DNA from: Candidatus Dadabacteria bacterium
Lineage (GTDB): Bacteria > Desulfobacterota_D > UBA1144 > Nemesobacterales > UBA2774
Direction of reading: 5' to 3'
NCBI GenBank assembly: GCA_020027805.1
Contig: JAHKKQ010000029.1
Location: 1 to 16,106, forward strand
Length of the DNA: 16,106 bases
Below are positions 1-8,217 of this stretch, in pieces. Position 1 is the first letter of the stretch; every line of letters starts with the position of its first letter. Position numbers and translations under genes: made by a program. The notes beneath the pieces are model-generated. The model did no database searches, had not been told where the DNA came from, and saw nothing but the letters and a program-made list of their open reading frames with translations.

Positions 1-808
1 CGCCGTGGAGGGGGCCGTAGAGCGCGGCTATTGCGGCGGCCGTAGCGGAATAGGGGTCCGGGAGCGAGCTCCCGACGTTACGCATCGCGCTCGCGCTGCA
101 GTTCTGCTCGTGGTCCGCGTGGAGTATGAACAGTATGTCTATCGCCCTTTCTATGGCCGGGTTCGGCTTGTACTTGAGCTCGGTCATTTTAAAAAGCATG
201 TTGAGGAAGTTCCCGGCGTAGGAAAGGTCGTTATCGGGATACACGTAAGGCATGCCGAGCGAATGCCGGTATGCGAACGCCGCCATTGTCGGCATCTTCG
301 CGATGAGCCTGTGCACCTGAATGTCGCGTATCTCCTTGTTGAATATGTCCTTGGCTTCGGGGTAAAAGGTCGAAAGAGCGCCCACCGTTCCGAGGAGCAT
401 CCCCATCGGGTGCGCGTCGTAACGGAATCCGTCCATGAACCTCTTTATGTTCTCGTGGACTATAGTGTGATGGATGATGTTGTGCACCCACTGGTCGTAT
501 TCCGGTTTCGTCGGCAGCTCGCCGTGCAGAAGCAGGTAGGAGACCTCGAGGAAATTGCTCTTCTCTGCGAGGTCCTCGATCGGATAGCCCCTGTACTGGA
601 GTATGCCGTTATCTCCGTCTATGAAGGTAACCTTGCTTATGCAGGCCGCCGTATTCCCGAATGCGGGGTCATAGCTCATCATACCGAAATCGTCGTCCTT
701 GACCTTTATCTGCTTCAGATCGGCAGCCCTTATGGTGTCGTTCTCGATCGGTATCTCGTAACCCTTCCCCGTCCTGTTGTCTGTGATGGATAACGTGTCC
801 TTCGCCAC
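1..808 (-). CDS. gltA: Citrate synthase, type II (partial, 3' end outside window)
   Basis: This enzyme condenses oxaloacetate with acetyl-CoA to citrate, the entry step of the TCA cycle, in the cytoplasm. The visible 269 residues align by eye with E. coli GltA (427 aa) from its N-terminal beta domain onward, so about 160 residues lie off the left edge. Visible landmarks are TFIDGDNGIL (61-70), KMPTMAAF (171-178), the run DLSYAGNFLNM (194-204), LHADHEQN (229-236) and GPLHG at the very edge. The His of GPLHG (268) corresponds to catalytic His264 of E. coli. The extra N-terminal domain marks the hexameric, often NADH-sensitive type II form. I chose GTG at 808: the ribosome site AAGGAGG (822-816) lies 7 nt from it, but only 1 nt from the in-frame ATG at 814. 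The gene is transcribed leftward, 238 bp beyond the M50 protease stop, and so probably has its own promoter. Confidence 0.96.
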   Translation of the reverse strand, partial: MAKDTLSITDNRTGKGYEIPIENDTIRAADLKQIKVKDDDFGMMSYDPAFGNTAACISKVTFIDGDNGILQYRGYPIEDLAEKSNFLEVSYLLLHGELPTKPEYDQWVHNIIHHTIVHENIKRFMDGFRYDAHPMGMLLGTVGALSTFYPEAKDIFNKEIRDIQVHRLIAKMPTMAAFAYRHSLGMPYVYPDNDLSYAGNFLNMLFKMTELKYKPNPAIERAIDILFILHADHEQNCSASAMRNVGSSLPDPYSATAAAIAALYGPLHG

Positions 809-822
809 GGTCATTCCTCCTT
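806..822 (-). promoter_or_regulatory. gltA ribosome binding site with overlapping ATG/GTG starts
   Basis: On the minus strand a consensus AAGGAGG (822-816) is followed by A, ATG (814-812), ACC and GTG (808-806). The two starts share a frame and lie two codons apart. Spacing of 1 nt makes the ATG a poor start; 7 nt makes the GTG a good one. Confidence 0.6.
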
Positions 823-956
823 GTACGCTTTTATTTCCCGCAAGGTTTTTTAATTTTTGTTTCGCAGCCAATTCAATTTTTAAGGATTATTTGTCCTAAA
901 TACGAGCGTTTGCGAACAACTAAACTTACCTTAACCCCCGAAATTATCAATATACG

Positions 957-1000
957 TAAAAAATTTCGGGCGGGTGTATTATCGCTCCGTAAATACGCCC
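957..1000 (-). terminator. Likely intrinsic terminator downstream of the M50 protease gene
   Basis: Read on the minus strand, GGGC and GTATT (1000-992) pair with AATAC (980-976) and GCCC (971-968), with an 11-nt loop and a 4-nt bulge. GAAA and a six-T run (963-958) follow at once. It sits about 46 bp past the protease stop and would end the ptsP-protease transcript before gltA. The bulged stem makes this a moderate rather than a textbook case. Confidence 0.5.
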
Positions 1001-1046
1001 TTCCCTGCCCTTCCCGCCGTAACACCCGGGTATTCCCCGGCATGGT

Positions 1047-1952
1047 CTAGGCGAGCTTTATCGGCACGGGTGAAATGCATCCGATAAATATTAAAAGCGC
1101 AATGAATCCGAGGAGTTTTCTCCCCGTGTCGAGCTCTCCCTCGTCGTGTATGGTGGGGGGGTGCTTCGTCCCCATGAACGTGAGCAGGACGGCCCACAAT
1201 GTCCAGCCGGGCCAGCCTTCGAATTCGGGCAGGCGGCCCAATAACTCACCCGCGCTGCTCCCCGTGAGCCTCTGAGAGAGGAGGTGGAGGGGTTCGGCCC
1301 CTATGCCGAATATTATCAGGAGTGCAATCATGACGATGGAGACGATTCTGTGCGTCTTCTTCGAAAACAGGGAATACACGATGTGCCCTCCGTCGAGCTG
1401 ACCGGAAGGTATGAGGTTAAGCGCGGTTACGAAAAGCCCGACCCAGCCGGCGAACGCGACCGGGTGGAGGAAGAGGTCCTTCCCTTCGGGTATCTTCCCG
1501 ATGAACGTCCCCGAGAAGAATGAGAATATGAGGGGCGACCCGAGCATGAGGCCCTGCTCCCCGGCACTGCCGGCGATGTCCACTATAGTCGAGAGCTTGA
1601 TGCCTATGATGAGGACCGGGATGCTGGCTAATATGCCCGCGAGCGGGCCCGCTATTCCTATATCGAATAGGGCTTTCCGGGTCGAGATCGGGGACTTGAT
1701 CTTTATGAACGCGCCGAACGTGCCTATGGGCGAGATTATGGGCGGCGCGGGGATGAAGTACGGGGGCGTTATATCGACCCCGTATTTCCTTCCGTAAAAA
1801 TAATGCCCCATTTCGTGTGAGCCGAGTATGAACAAGAGAGCGCCCGAGAACGCGAGCGCGCTCAGGACGGTGCCGCCGAACGAAAGCCCCGTCGCGAACG
1901 TGGTGAATACGGTGAGTACGAAGAGTACTATGTGTATCTTTCCGACTTTCAT
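1047..1952 (-). CDS. Membrane metalloprotease, M50 / site-2 protease family, no PDZ domain
   Basis: Predicted multi-pass inner-membrane zinc protease of 301 aa. The zinc motif HEMGH lies at 46-50 at the end of a hydrophobic segment, and the second conserved motif NLIPSGQLDGGH at 179-190 supplies the third zinc ligand, Asp187. Between them come GPLAG (102-106) and two further hydrophobic stretches; another two lie near the C-terminus. There is no PDZ domain between the two motifs, unlike RseP, and no CBS domain. The layout with GTKHPPT (261-267) resembles the EGY1-like branch found in cyanobacteria, plastids and many bacteria. Substrates are unknown; regulated cleavage of membrane proteins is the general family role. 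The ATG at 1952 has no clear Shine-Dalgarno. It begins 61 bp after the ptsP stop on the same strand, so co-transcription is likely, but a shared function is not shown. Confidence 0.9.
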   Translation of the reverse strand: MKVGKIHIVLFVLTVFTTFATGLSFGGTVLSALAFSGALLFILGSHEMGHYFYGRKYGVDITPPYFIPAPPIISPIGTFGAFIKIKSPISTRKALFDIGIAGPLAGILASIPVLIIGIKLSTIVDIAGSAGEQGLMLGSPLIFSFFSGTFIGKIPEGKDLFLHPVAFAGWVGLFVTALNLIPSGQLDGGHIVYSLFSKKTHRIVSIVMIALLIIFGIGAEPLHLLSQRLTGSSAGELLGRLPEFEGWPGWTLWAVLLTFMGTKHPPTIHDEGELDTGRKLLGFIALLIFIGCISPVPIKLA

Positions 1953-2013
1953 TCTGGGTGTAAAAAATACCTTAGTAAACGGAAATTGAAAGCGGCAATG
2001 CCGGAGAGCCGGT

Positions 2014-4317
2014 TTATTCGAATTCGATGAGCGCCGGGTCTACGGTCTCGAGGGCCTCGACCAGGTACCTCTCGATATCCGAGTTTTTCTTTATGTTCAG
2101 GATGTCGCGCCTCACGGTGCCGAGCACGTATTTATCGAGCTTCTTGCACAGGTATCTGATGTAGGGGACGTGGGACGGCGAAATGCTCAGCTGCCTGTAC
2201 CCGAGGGCTATAAGACTGAGCGCCCCCGAGGGGGTCCCGGCGAGCTCGCCGCACACCGATACGTCCATGCCCGAATATCTGGTCTTGTAGTATATGTCGT
2301 CGAGGACGCGCAGCACCGCGGGGTGGAAGCCCGAGTAAAGGTGTCCCACCACGTTCGAGTTCCTGTCGACGGCGAGTATGTACTGAATGAGGTCGTTCGT
2401 GCCTACGGAAATGAAATCGATCATGTCCTTGTAGTCGTCGAGCTGGTATAGGATCGCGGGGACTTCGAGCATTATTCCGAGCGGCGGTATTTCTTTTGAA
2501 GACAGTCCCGTTTCGGCGGCCATCTGCTCTATTATCTCTTTCGCCGTCTCCACCTCCCAGAGGTTCGTTATCATCGGGAGGAGTATCCTGAAGCGGTATC
2601 CCTTCTTCAGCGTGAGCAGTATCGACCGTATCTGGTTCTTGAAGAGGTCCAGATACTCCATAGAGAACCTTATCGCCCGGAGCCCGAGAAGCGGGTTGTC
2701 CTCCTTCGGGAACTCGAAGTAGGGAAGGAGCTTGTCGGCCCCTATGTCGAGTGTGCGGACGGTGACGTACCCTTCGAACTCCCTCGCGATGTCGGTGTAA
2801 ATCTTCACCTGCTCCTTTATCCCGGGCCACTTGGTGTACTGGGTGAATGCGAATTCCGTGCGGAAGAGGCCTACGTCATTTATGCCGTAATGCTTGGCGA
2901 GCTGTACGTCTATAGGGAAACCTATATTTGCCGTTATCTTCACGCCGAGCCCGTTGTGGTCGATACTCTCTTTCCCGGCCTCTTCTATTACCTCCCTAAC
3001 CTTCATGAGCTTGATGTACGTGTTCTGGTACTCGGCGATGAGGCTCTCGTCCGGGTTGGAGAATACAAACCCGGTCTTGCCGTCGACTATTACCTTCTCT
3101 CCCGATTTGAGCATGCTGCAAATGTTGTCTATTCCCACAACGGCGGGTATGCCGAGCGACTTCGCGATAATGACGGCGTGGGAGGTCTCGCCCCCCCTCT
3201 CTATCACGACCGCGGACACCTTGTTCCTGAAGAGCATCGATATGAAGGAAGGCCCGATTTCGTATGCGACGAGGACTGAGCCCTCGCGGGGCTCTGCGGC
3301 GACGCTCCTGCCCTTCTTCAACTTGACGAGGTCCTGCAATATCCTCTCGCCTATGTCGCGGAAGTCCTGCGCCTTTTCCCTGAGGTATTTATCGCTCAGC
3401 TCTTCGAACTGCTGCGCGATGGATTCGACGCCTTCGATGACCGCGAGCTCGGCGGGGATGTTCTTTTCCTTGAGCTTCTGCGATATGGTGTTCCTGAGCG
3501 TGGACCCTTCGAGAATCATGAGGTGGGCCCTGAATATGTCAATTTCGGCCTTGGACAGGAGGGCCTCGGAATCGAGCGTCTTGATGAGGTCGCGGAGGTC
3601 CTCCTCCACTTCCCTGAGCGCCTTTTTAAGCCTCCCTCTTTCTACCTTGGGGCTCGAAGGCGTGAGCTTGTCGGAGCTTATCTGCTGGAAGAGCCCCCTG
3701 AATATAAATACGTTGCCTATGGCGACGCCGGTCGAGACCCCCTTTCCCTGATACGTCCTCGTCTCGTGCTTGACGATCGAAGGGGTCTTCAGGCGCTCGA
3801 GCCTGTCGGCTACTTCTAGGAGCCCTGCCAGCCTCGAAGCGATTATCTGAAACAGCGTCTCCTCCGCCGGGTTGATTAGCCTCTTGTCCCTGGTCTGGCC
3901 GACGAGTACGCCGATGCACCTGTTCTGGAGGATTATCGGGACGCCTATGTAGCTCTCGTATTCCTCTTCCCCGATCTCGGGAAAATACCTGTACTTCGGG
4001 TGCTCGGACGCGGGCATTACGGTTATAGCCCTCGAGCTCTCGAACACGAGCCCCGTAAGACCCTCGTCGGGGTTGAGCGTGATCGGTGTTCTGAGCGGGT
4101 CGACGTGAAGCCCCTTCGTAGAGCGGAGCCTGAGCACGTTCTTATCCTTGTCCCACAGGTAGACCGAGACCACGTCGAAGTGGAGCGAGCCCGCAATCTT
4201 GTTCACCACTTTTTTCAGAATGGTGTTGAGGCCCGTGGATTTATTTACCAGGTCGCTTATTTCCTGGACTATCTTCAGGTGAAAGTCGGCTCTGTCTACT
4301 GTTTTCTTGGTAATCAT
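2014..4317 (-). CDS. ptsP: GAF-domain PEP-protein phosphotransferase (enzyme I, nitrogen-type PtsP)
   Basis: This enzyme takes phosphate from PEP onto a histidine and passes it to an HPr or NPr protein, starting a phosphorelay that in the PtsNtr branch senses nitrogen and carbon state instead of importing sugar. Domains in the 767 aa: GAF sensor at about 14-170, enzyme I N-terminal and HPr-binding region at about 190-335, swivelling phosphohistidine domain at about 340-420, then the PEP-binding barrel at about 450-745. Visible key residues are His380 in GGETSHAVI (phosphorylated), Arg486 in GLFRTEF, Arg521 in VRTLDIG, the metal/PEP segment SVGTNDLIQY (637-646) and Cys689 in SVCGELAG. All catalytic features are present. 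The length fits GAF-EI proteins. No HPr, NPr or EIIA gene lies in the window, so its partner is encoded elsewhere. The ATG at 4317 has only a weak GGGA upstream. Confidence 0.95.
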   Translation of the reverse strand: MITKKTVDRADFHLKIVQEISDLVNKSTGLNTILKKVVNKIAGSLHFDVVSVYLWDKDKNVLRLRSTKGLHVDPLRTPITLNPDEGLTGLVFESSRAITVMPASEHPKYRYFPEIGEEEYESYIGVPIILQNRCIGVLVGQTRDKRLINPAEETLFQIIASRLAGLLEVADRLERLKTPSIVKHETRTYQGKGVSTGVAIGNVFIFRGLFQQISSDKLTPSSPKVERGRLKKALREVEEDLRDLIKTLDSEALLSKAEIDIFRAHLMILEGSTLRNTISQKLKEKNIPAELAVIEGVESIAQQFEELSDKYLREKAQDFRDIGERILQDLVKLKKGRSVAAEPREGSVLVAYEIGPSFISMLFRNKVSAVVIERGGETSHAVIIAKSLGIPAVVGIDNICSMLKSGEKVIVDGKTGFVFSNPDESLIAEYQNTYIKLMKVREVIEEAGKESIDHNGLGVKITANIGFPIDVQLAKHYGINDVGLFRTEFAFTQYTKWPGIKEQVKIYTDIAREFEGYVTVRTLDIGADKLLPYFEFPKEDNPLLGLRAIRFSMEYLDLFKNQIRSILLTLKKGYRFRILLPMITNLWEVETAKEIIEQMAAETGLSSKEIPPLGIMLEVPAILYQLDDYKDMIDFISVGTNDLIQYILAVDRNSNVVGHLYSGFHPAVLRVLDDIYYKTRYSGMDVSVCGELAGTPSGALSLIALGYRQLSISPSHVPYIRYLCKKLDKYVLGTVRRDILNIKKNSDIERYLVEALETVDPALIEFE

Positions 4318-4349
4318 GAATTATTCCCGGCCCGGACACTAAAATACGC

Positions 4350-4384
4350 GAACAGGGCGTTTCTACTGGGCATACGGCCTGTTC
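4350..4384. repeat. 7-bp inverted repeat in the ptsP leader
   Basis: GAACAGG (4350-4356) and CCTGTTC (4378-4384) form a perfect inverted repeat with a 21-bp spacer, 33-67 bp upstream of the ptsP start codon. An AT-rich TAAAATATACT-like -10 region (about 4397-4387, minus strand) lies just upstream, so the repeat would fall at the start of the transcript. It could be an operator or a 5' stem-loop; the -35 region is not convincing. Confidence 0.35.
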
Positions 4385-4499
4385 CGAGTATATTTTACAC
4401 CGGACCATGCGTTTTCAGCACGATACCGGAAGCGCCCGACACAAGCATCTCCGGTTCGGACGCATTATATTTCTTAATAAATACACCGGGCGGGATTTT

Positions 4500-4527
4500 T
4501 TGGTATATTTATTGCCTGATTTATAAT
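4500..4527 (+). promoter_or_regulatory. Predicted promoter for the ferredoxin reductase gene
   Basis: A perfect -10 TATAAT (4522-4527) lies 16 bp after a -35-like TTGGTA (4500-4505, four of six matches to TTGACA). Transcription would start near 4535 and give a leader of about 100 nt before the ATG at 4635. Judged by eye; the region is AT-rich, so chance matches are possible. Confidence 0.45.
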
Positions 4528-4634
4528 ACTCGTTAAAAACCCGGATGCATAATTCCCGAATAAAAATATAATTCCGATAACGAGCGGGTCAATTAGTAAA
4601 CGGTTCCGGGTCAAAGGACGAAAGGAATATCAGA

Positions 4635-6068
4635 ATGGAAACGCGTAATAAAGGAAAGAGAATAATAAGGGCGGCGATTATCGGGTCGGGACCGGCGGGG
4701 TTCTATACGGCCGAGCACCTTCTCAAGCAGACGGACATCGAATTCGAGGCGGATATGTTCGACAGGCTCCCGACCCCTCACGGGCTTGTGAGATCGGGCG
4801 TGGCGCCCGACCACCAGAAGATAAAGTCGGTTACGAAGGTGTACGACAAGATCGCTTCAAGCCCGAGGTTCAGGTTTTTCGGACTCGTGGAATTCGGCAA
4901 GCACATTACGCTCGAGGACTTGAAGAGGCACTACCACGTCATCATTTTCGCCACGGGCGCTCAAACAGACAGGAAGCTCGGAATCCCCGGCGAAGACCTC
5001 AAGGGAAACCATACGGCCACCGAGTTCGTCGCCTGGTACAACGGGCACCCCGATTACAGGCATCTGAAGTTCGACCTGTCCCGGGAAAAGGCCGCCGTCA
5101 TAGGAGTAGGTAATGTCGCGATCGACGTCGCGAGGATACTCTGCCGCACCGTCGACGAGCTCCGTGAAACCGACATCGCCGACTACGCCCTCGAGGCGCT
5201 CGGCAGGAGCCGCATCCGTGACGTGTACCTGCTCGGGAGGAGGGGCCCGCTCCAGGCCGCGTTCACCAATCCGGAAGCCAGGGAGCTCGGGAAACTCACC
5301 GGGGCGCACCCGGTGACGCTCCCCCACGAAGTCGCGCACGACGAGTTTATAATCGAAGCGGTAGAGACGAATAAGGACCAGACGGCTATCAACAAGATCG
5401 AGATACTGAGGTCGTATTCGGACCCCAGGCACCATACGAAGAATAAAAGGCTCCACATCAGGTTCCTCGTCTCCCCGGTTGAGATCATAGGGGACGCCGG
5501 GGGCCATGTAGCCACACTGAAGCTCGCCAAAAACGAGCTCTTCAGGGCCGAAGACGGAAGCGTCCGCTCCCGTCCCACCGGAGAGTTCGAGGAGCTCGAG
5601 ACGGGCATCGTGTTCAGGTCTATAGGGTATCAGGGGGTCCCGCTGCCGGGCGTACCGTTCCACGAGAAATGGGGGGTGATCGAGAACGAGAAAGGGCGTG
5701 TCACGGACCCGGGGACGGGCGGGCACATGACGGGCCTCTACGTGACGGGATGGATAAAGAGGGGGCCCACGGGCGTAATAGGAACGAACAAGCAGGACGC
5801 GGGCGAGACGGTCGGGTGCATAATCGAGGACGTGAGTCACGGCGCTGTAATCGAGCCGCCCGACCCGGACCCGGAAAGCGTGCTCGGGCACGTATCCGGC
5901 GCGCAGCCCGACTATGTGACTTACGAGGACTGGCTCGGGATCGATCACATCGAGATCGAGAGGGGGAAGGCCTCGGGGAGACCCAGGGTAAAGTTTACGA
6001 GCGTGGAAGAGATTCTGGAAGCGTTAAAATCCAGGAAAAAGGCCGCGAAAAGCCCGGACCAAACCTGA
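4635..6068 (+). CDS. fprA: Ferredoxin--NADP(+) reductase, adrenodoxin-reductase type (FprA family)
   Basis: FAD enzyme that moves electrons between NADP(H) and ferredoxin in the cytoplasm. The 477 aa are close to the family's usual length (M. tuberculosis FprA is about 456 aa). The FAD-binding Rossmann motif GSGPAG is at 17-22, followed by TPHGLVRSGVAPDH (47-60), which is characteristic of this family. The NADP-binding motif GVGNVAIDVARIL is at 157-169, GRRGP at 201-205, and the FAD-closing segment GWIKRGPTGVIGTNK at 372-386. The C-terminal tail after about 455 is charged and probably flexible. The start is supported by AAAGGA 8 nt upstream of the ATG. It stands alone: divergent from ptsP and convergent with the exoribonuclease, with 37 bp between the stops. 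No ferredoxin gene is in the window. The family call is firm; the physiological direction of electron flow is not visible. Confidence 0.95.
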   Translation: METRNKGKRIIRAAIIGSGPAGFYTAEHLLKQTDIEFEADMFDRLPTPHGLVRSGVAPDHQKIKSVTKVYDKIASSPRFRFFGLVEFGKHITLEDLKRHYHVIIFATGAQTDRKLGIPGEDLKGNHTATEFVAWYNGHPDYRHLKFDLSREKAAVIGVGNVAIDVARILCRTVDELRETDIADYALEALGRSRIRDVYLLGRRGPLQAAFTNPEARELGKLTGAHPVTLPHEVAHDEFIIEAVETNKDQTAINKIEILRSYSDPRHHTKNKRLHIRFLVSPVEIIGDAGGHVATLKLAKNELFRAEDGSVRSRPTGEFEELETGIVFRSIGYQGVPLPGVPFHEKWGVIENEKGRVTDPGTGGHMTGLYVTGWIKRGPTGVIGTNKQDAGETVGCIIEDVSHGAVIEPPDPDPESVLGHVSGAQPDYVTYEDWLGIDHIEIERGKASGRPRVKFTSVEEILEALKSRKKAAKSPDQT

Positions 6069-6105
6069 GATTGCGCATAATATATAACTTTAGATTTAAA
6101 TGCTA

Positions 6106-8115
6106 TCAGACCGTGGCTAATGATAATATTTTTCTTAATGGGTCCACTTTTCTCACGCGGAGCCTAACGCTGGCGCCCTCCTCCGGGGCCCTCTCCGAAC
6201 CCAGGCTGACCGGGGTTTCAAAGAGGTAGTCGGGCAGGTAAGCGCTTGCCCTGGTGTCGGTGACCGAGCTTATGACCCCCTCGATCTCTCCCCCTTCGAG
6301 AGACCGGAGGTGCTTATACAGCCAGTATCTCTCCCTCTGCCTCTCTATGGTTTTCTTGTCGCGAATGCCGACTTCTATGCGGGGATAGAGGTTCTCGATC
6401 TCCTCCTCCGAGTACGCGGCCTCCCCGTAGAGGAGCTCCGACACTATCTGCCTCTGCATGATAATGTCGGGATACCTCCTGATGGGGGAGGTGACCTGCG
6501 TGTAGACGTCGATGCCGAGGGACATGTGCGGCTCGGGGCTGAGCCCCACCCTGGGGGCCCTCAGGAACTTCACCACGCGCAAGGGGTAAAGCGGGGAGGT
6601 CTCGTCGAGCGTCCTCACGTCGTCGGGTACGGGCTCGGGCTGCGAGCGGTAGATGCACGGGATCTTGTTCTCCTTGAGGAACCTTCCCGACATCCTGTTC
6701 ATGAGTATCATCATCTCGGCCACGACCACGTGGGCTACGGAATTCATGTAGTTCTTCTCTACCTTGATCCGCCCTTCGCCGTTTATCCTGATTTTGAGCT
6801 GCGGGAGCTGGACTATGAGGGCACCCGCTTCGAGCCTCTTCTTCCTGAGGCCGAGCGCTATCTCCCTCATCCTGATACCGCCGTATTCATTTTGAAAGAA
6901 CTCGCTGCCCCCGGCGTAGCTCATGTTCTTCCTGACCCTGACAATGGAGTTCGTGAACCTCTGGCTTTTCAGGTTGTTTTCTCCGTCGAACGTTACGAAG
7001 AGCGACAGGGAGAGACGCTCCGTCCCTTCAACAAGGCTGAGCCTCTCCTTTACGAGCCTGAGCGGGAACATGTGTATGCGCTTTTCAGGGAGGTATATTG
7101 TCTCCCCGCGCCGCCCGGCCTCCTCGTCGGCGCCGCTCCATTTGGGCACGAGCGCGGCGACGTTCGATATATGTATACCCACCTCCGTGCCGTCGGCTGT
7201 TTCCCTTATCGACAAGGCGTCGTCTATGTCTTCAGTGTTTTCGTCGTCGATCGAGAATATATCGAGCCCCGTTAAATCCTCGAAGCCTTCTCCGGGGAGA
7301 CACTCGCTGATCAACTTGTCTGATTCTATTTCCACGCCTTCGGGGAAGTCGTCCCTTATCGAGAACCTTTTCAATATGGGGTCTTCGTCTTCCTGCCACA
7401 CCCCGGCTTTTATCAGGAATTCGAGCGCGCCTTCGACGTCCCTTATGCCTATCTCCGACAAGAACGATTTGGCTTCCGGAGACCGGCTGAATTTATCGAG
7501 ATAGGTTATGTATCCCCTGAGAAGGTCGATGTAGCCGGAAACCTCATTCGAGGCTCCGTTCGCCGGGGCATTCCCCAGGAGCACCCCTTTAGCCCAGTAA
7601 AGGGCCTTCTCCAGCTCCTCCTTCTTTCTTTCCTCGGTTTCCTTCTTCTTGATTATTTCCCCTGCCTCTTCCTCTGTCCTCGGCGTATAGCCCTCCTCGC
7701 CCCTCCTGAAATAAATATCGTCCTTGTCCACGGCCCAGAAGAGGGCGAGCCTCTCCCTGTCGGAGACACCCCTTTCCCCGAAATAGAGCGACAGCAGCTC
7801 GTCGAACGGCACCTCGTCCCCGCTGCCTTCGTAACACTGCCATATCGTCACGAGGTCTATTCCCTGTTTCTCTTCGTCGAGGTCCCTTCTCAGATCCCTC
7901 AACCTGAGCTTCTTTTCCGAAGCCGTGAATTCCCCTTCGATCTTCAAGCCGCTTATGAAAGCGACCTTGTCCGGGTCTATGTCCGCCTCCCTGCCCTCCT
8001 CCGAGAACAGGGTCAGCTTATCCCCGAGCGCGCGGATGAAAATGCCCAGCGACGGCTCCTTCCGTTTTCTGAACAGTACTACTTCGTGCGGCGACGGGAA
8101 TCTTGATCGGGTCAT
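6106..8115 (-). CDS. RNB-family 3'-5' exoribonuclease (RNase II/R), plastid/cyanobacteria-like domain layout
   Basis: Processive hydrolytic exoribonuclease that degrades RNA from the 3' end. In its 669 aa an SH3-like barrel-type start (about 8-60, PHEVVLFRKRKEPSLGI) and a charged helical region (about 65-270) replace the two classical cold-shock domains. The RNB catalytic domain spans about 275-600, with metal-binding aspartates 290, 296, 298 and 299 in DDENTEDIDDAL, matching D201, D207, D209 and D210 of E. coli RNase II. TSPIRRYPD (542-550) contains Arg546, equivalent to Arg500. A short S1-type RNA-binding barrel ends the protein (about 608-669). The arrangement resembles plastid RNR1 and cyanobacterial homologues more than E. 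coli RNase R (about 813 aa). The ATG at 8115 has no obvious Shine-Dalgarno. It lies 102 bp after the DUF5329-like gene on the same strand. Confidence 0.92.
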   Translation of the reverse strand: MTRSRFPSPHEVVLFRKRKEPSLGIFIRALGDKLTLFSEEGREADIDPDKVAFISGLKIEGEFTASEKKLRLRDLRRDLDEEKQGIDLVTIWQCYEGSGDEVPFDELLSLYFGERGVSDRERLALFWAVDKDDIYFRRGEEGYTPRTEEEAGEIIKKKETEERKKEELEKALYWAKGVLLGNAPANGASNEVSGYIDLLRGYITYLDKFSRSPEAKSFLSEIGIRDVEGALEFLIKAGVWQEDEDPILKRFSIRDDFPEGVEIESDKLISECLPGEGFEDLTGLDIFSIDDENTEDIDDALSIRETADGTEVGIHISNVAALVPKWSGADEEAGRRGETIYLPEKRIHMFPLRLVKERLSLVEGTERLSLSLFVTFDGENNLKSQRFTNSIVRVRKNMSYAGGSEFFQNEYGGIRMREIALGLRKKRLEAGALIVQLPQLKIRINGEGRIKVEKNYMNSVAHVVVAEMMILMNRMSGRFLKENKIPCIYRSQPEPVPDDVRTLDETSPLYPLRVVKFLRAPRVGLSPEPHMSLGIDVYTQVTSPIRRYPDIIMQRQIVSELLYGEAAYSEEEIENLYPRIEVGIRDKKTIERQRERYWLYKHLRSLEGGEIEGVISSVTDTRASAYLPDYLFETPVSLGSERAPEEGASVRLRVRKVDPLRKILSLATV

Positions 8116-8217
8116 GGAGCTAGTATTCTAATTGAGCGGACGGGTTTTACAAAAATTCAGGGAAAATTCAGTGATTAGCGGTCGTTTAGGATTAAAGGCG
8201 GCTTCCGGAAAAGCGAT

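Larger units (their letters stand above)
4318..4634. other. Divergent intergenic region between ptsP and fprA
   Basis: A 317-bp gap, AT-rich mainly in its right two thirds, with no credible coding frame. It must carry promoters for the leftward ptsP and the rightward reductase. I see the inverted repeat near ptsP and one reasonable rightward promoter, both listed separately, and nothing else I can name. Confidence 0.7.

Noticed and set aside
5..793. A 262-codon open frame on the plus strand opposite gltA
   Set aside because: The opposite strand encodes citrate synthase across the same span; the plus-strand product is a composition artefact.
883..897. AGGA/TCCT dyad upstream of gltA, considered as an operator
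   Set aside because: Only 4 bp per arm in AT-rich sequence; within what chance would give.
4857..5948. A 363-codon open frame on the minus strand opposite the ferredoxin reductase gene
   Set aside because: It lies fully antisense to a well-supported gene, lacks any recognisable domain, and reflects the low stop density opposite GC-rich codons.
6310..7275. A 321-codon open frame on the plus strand opposite the exoribonuclease gene
   Set aside because: Antisense shadow of a gene with clear catalytic motifs; the translation is rich in Arg, Pro and His with no fold or signal visible.
8152..8171. Direct repeat AAAATTCAG, two copies 11 bp apart, upstream of the exoribonuclease start
   Set aside because: Two short AT-rich copies are too few to call an operator.
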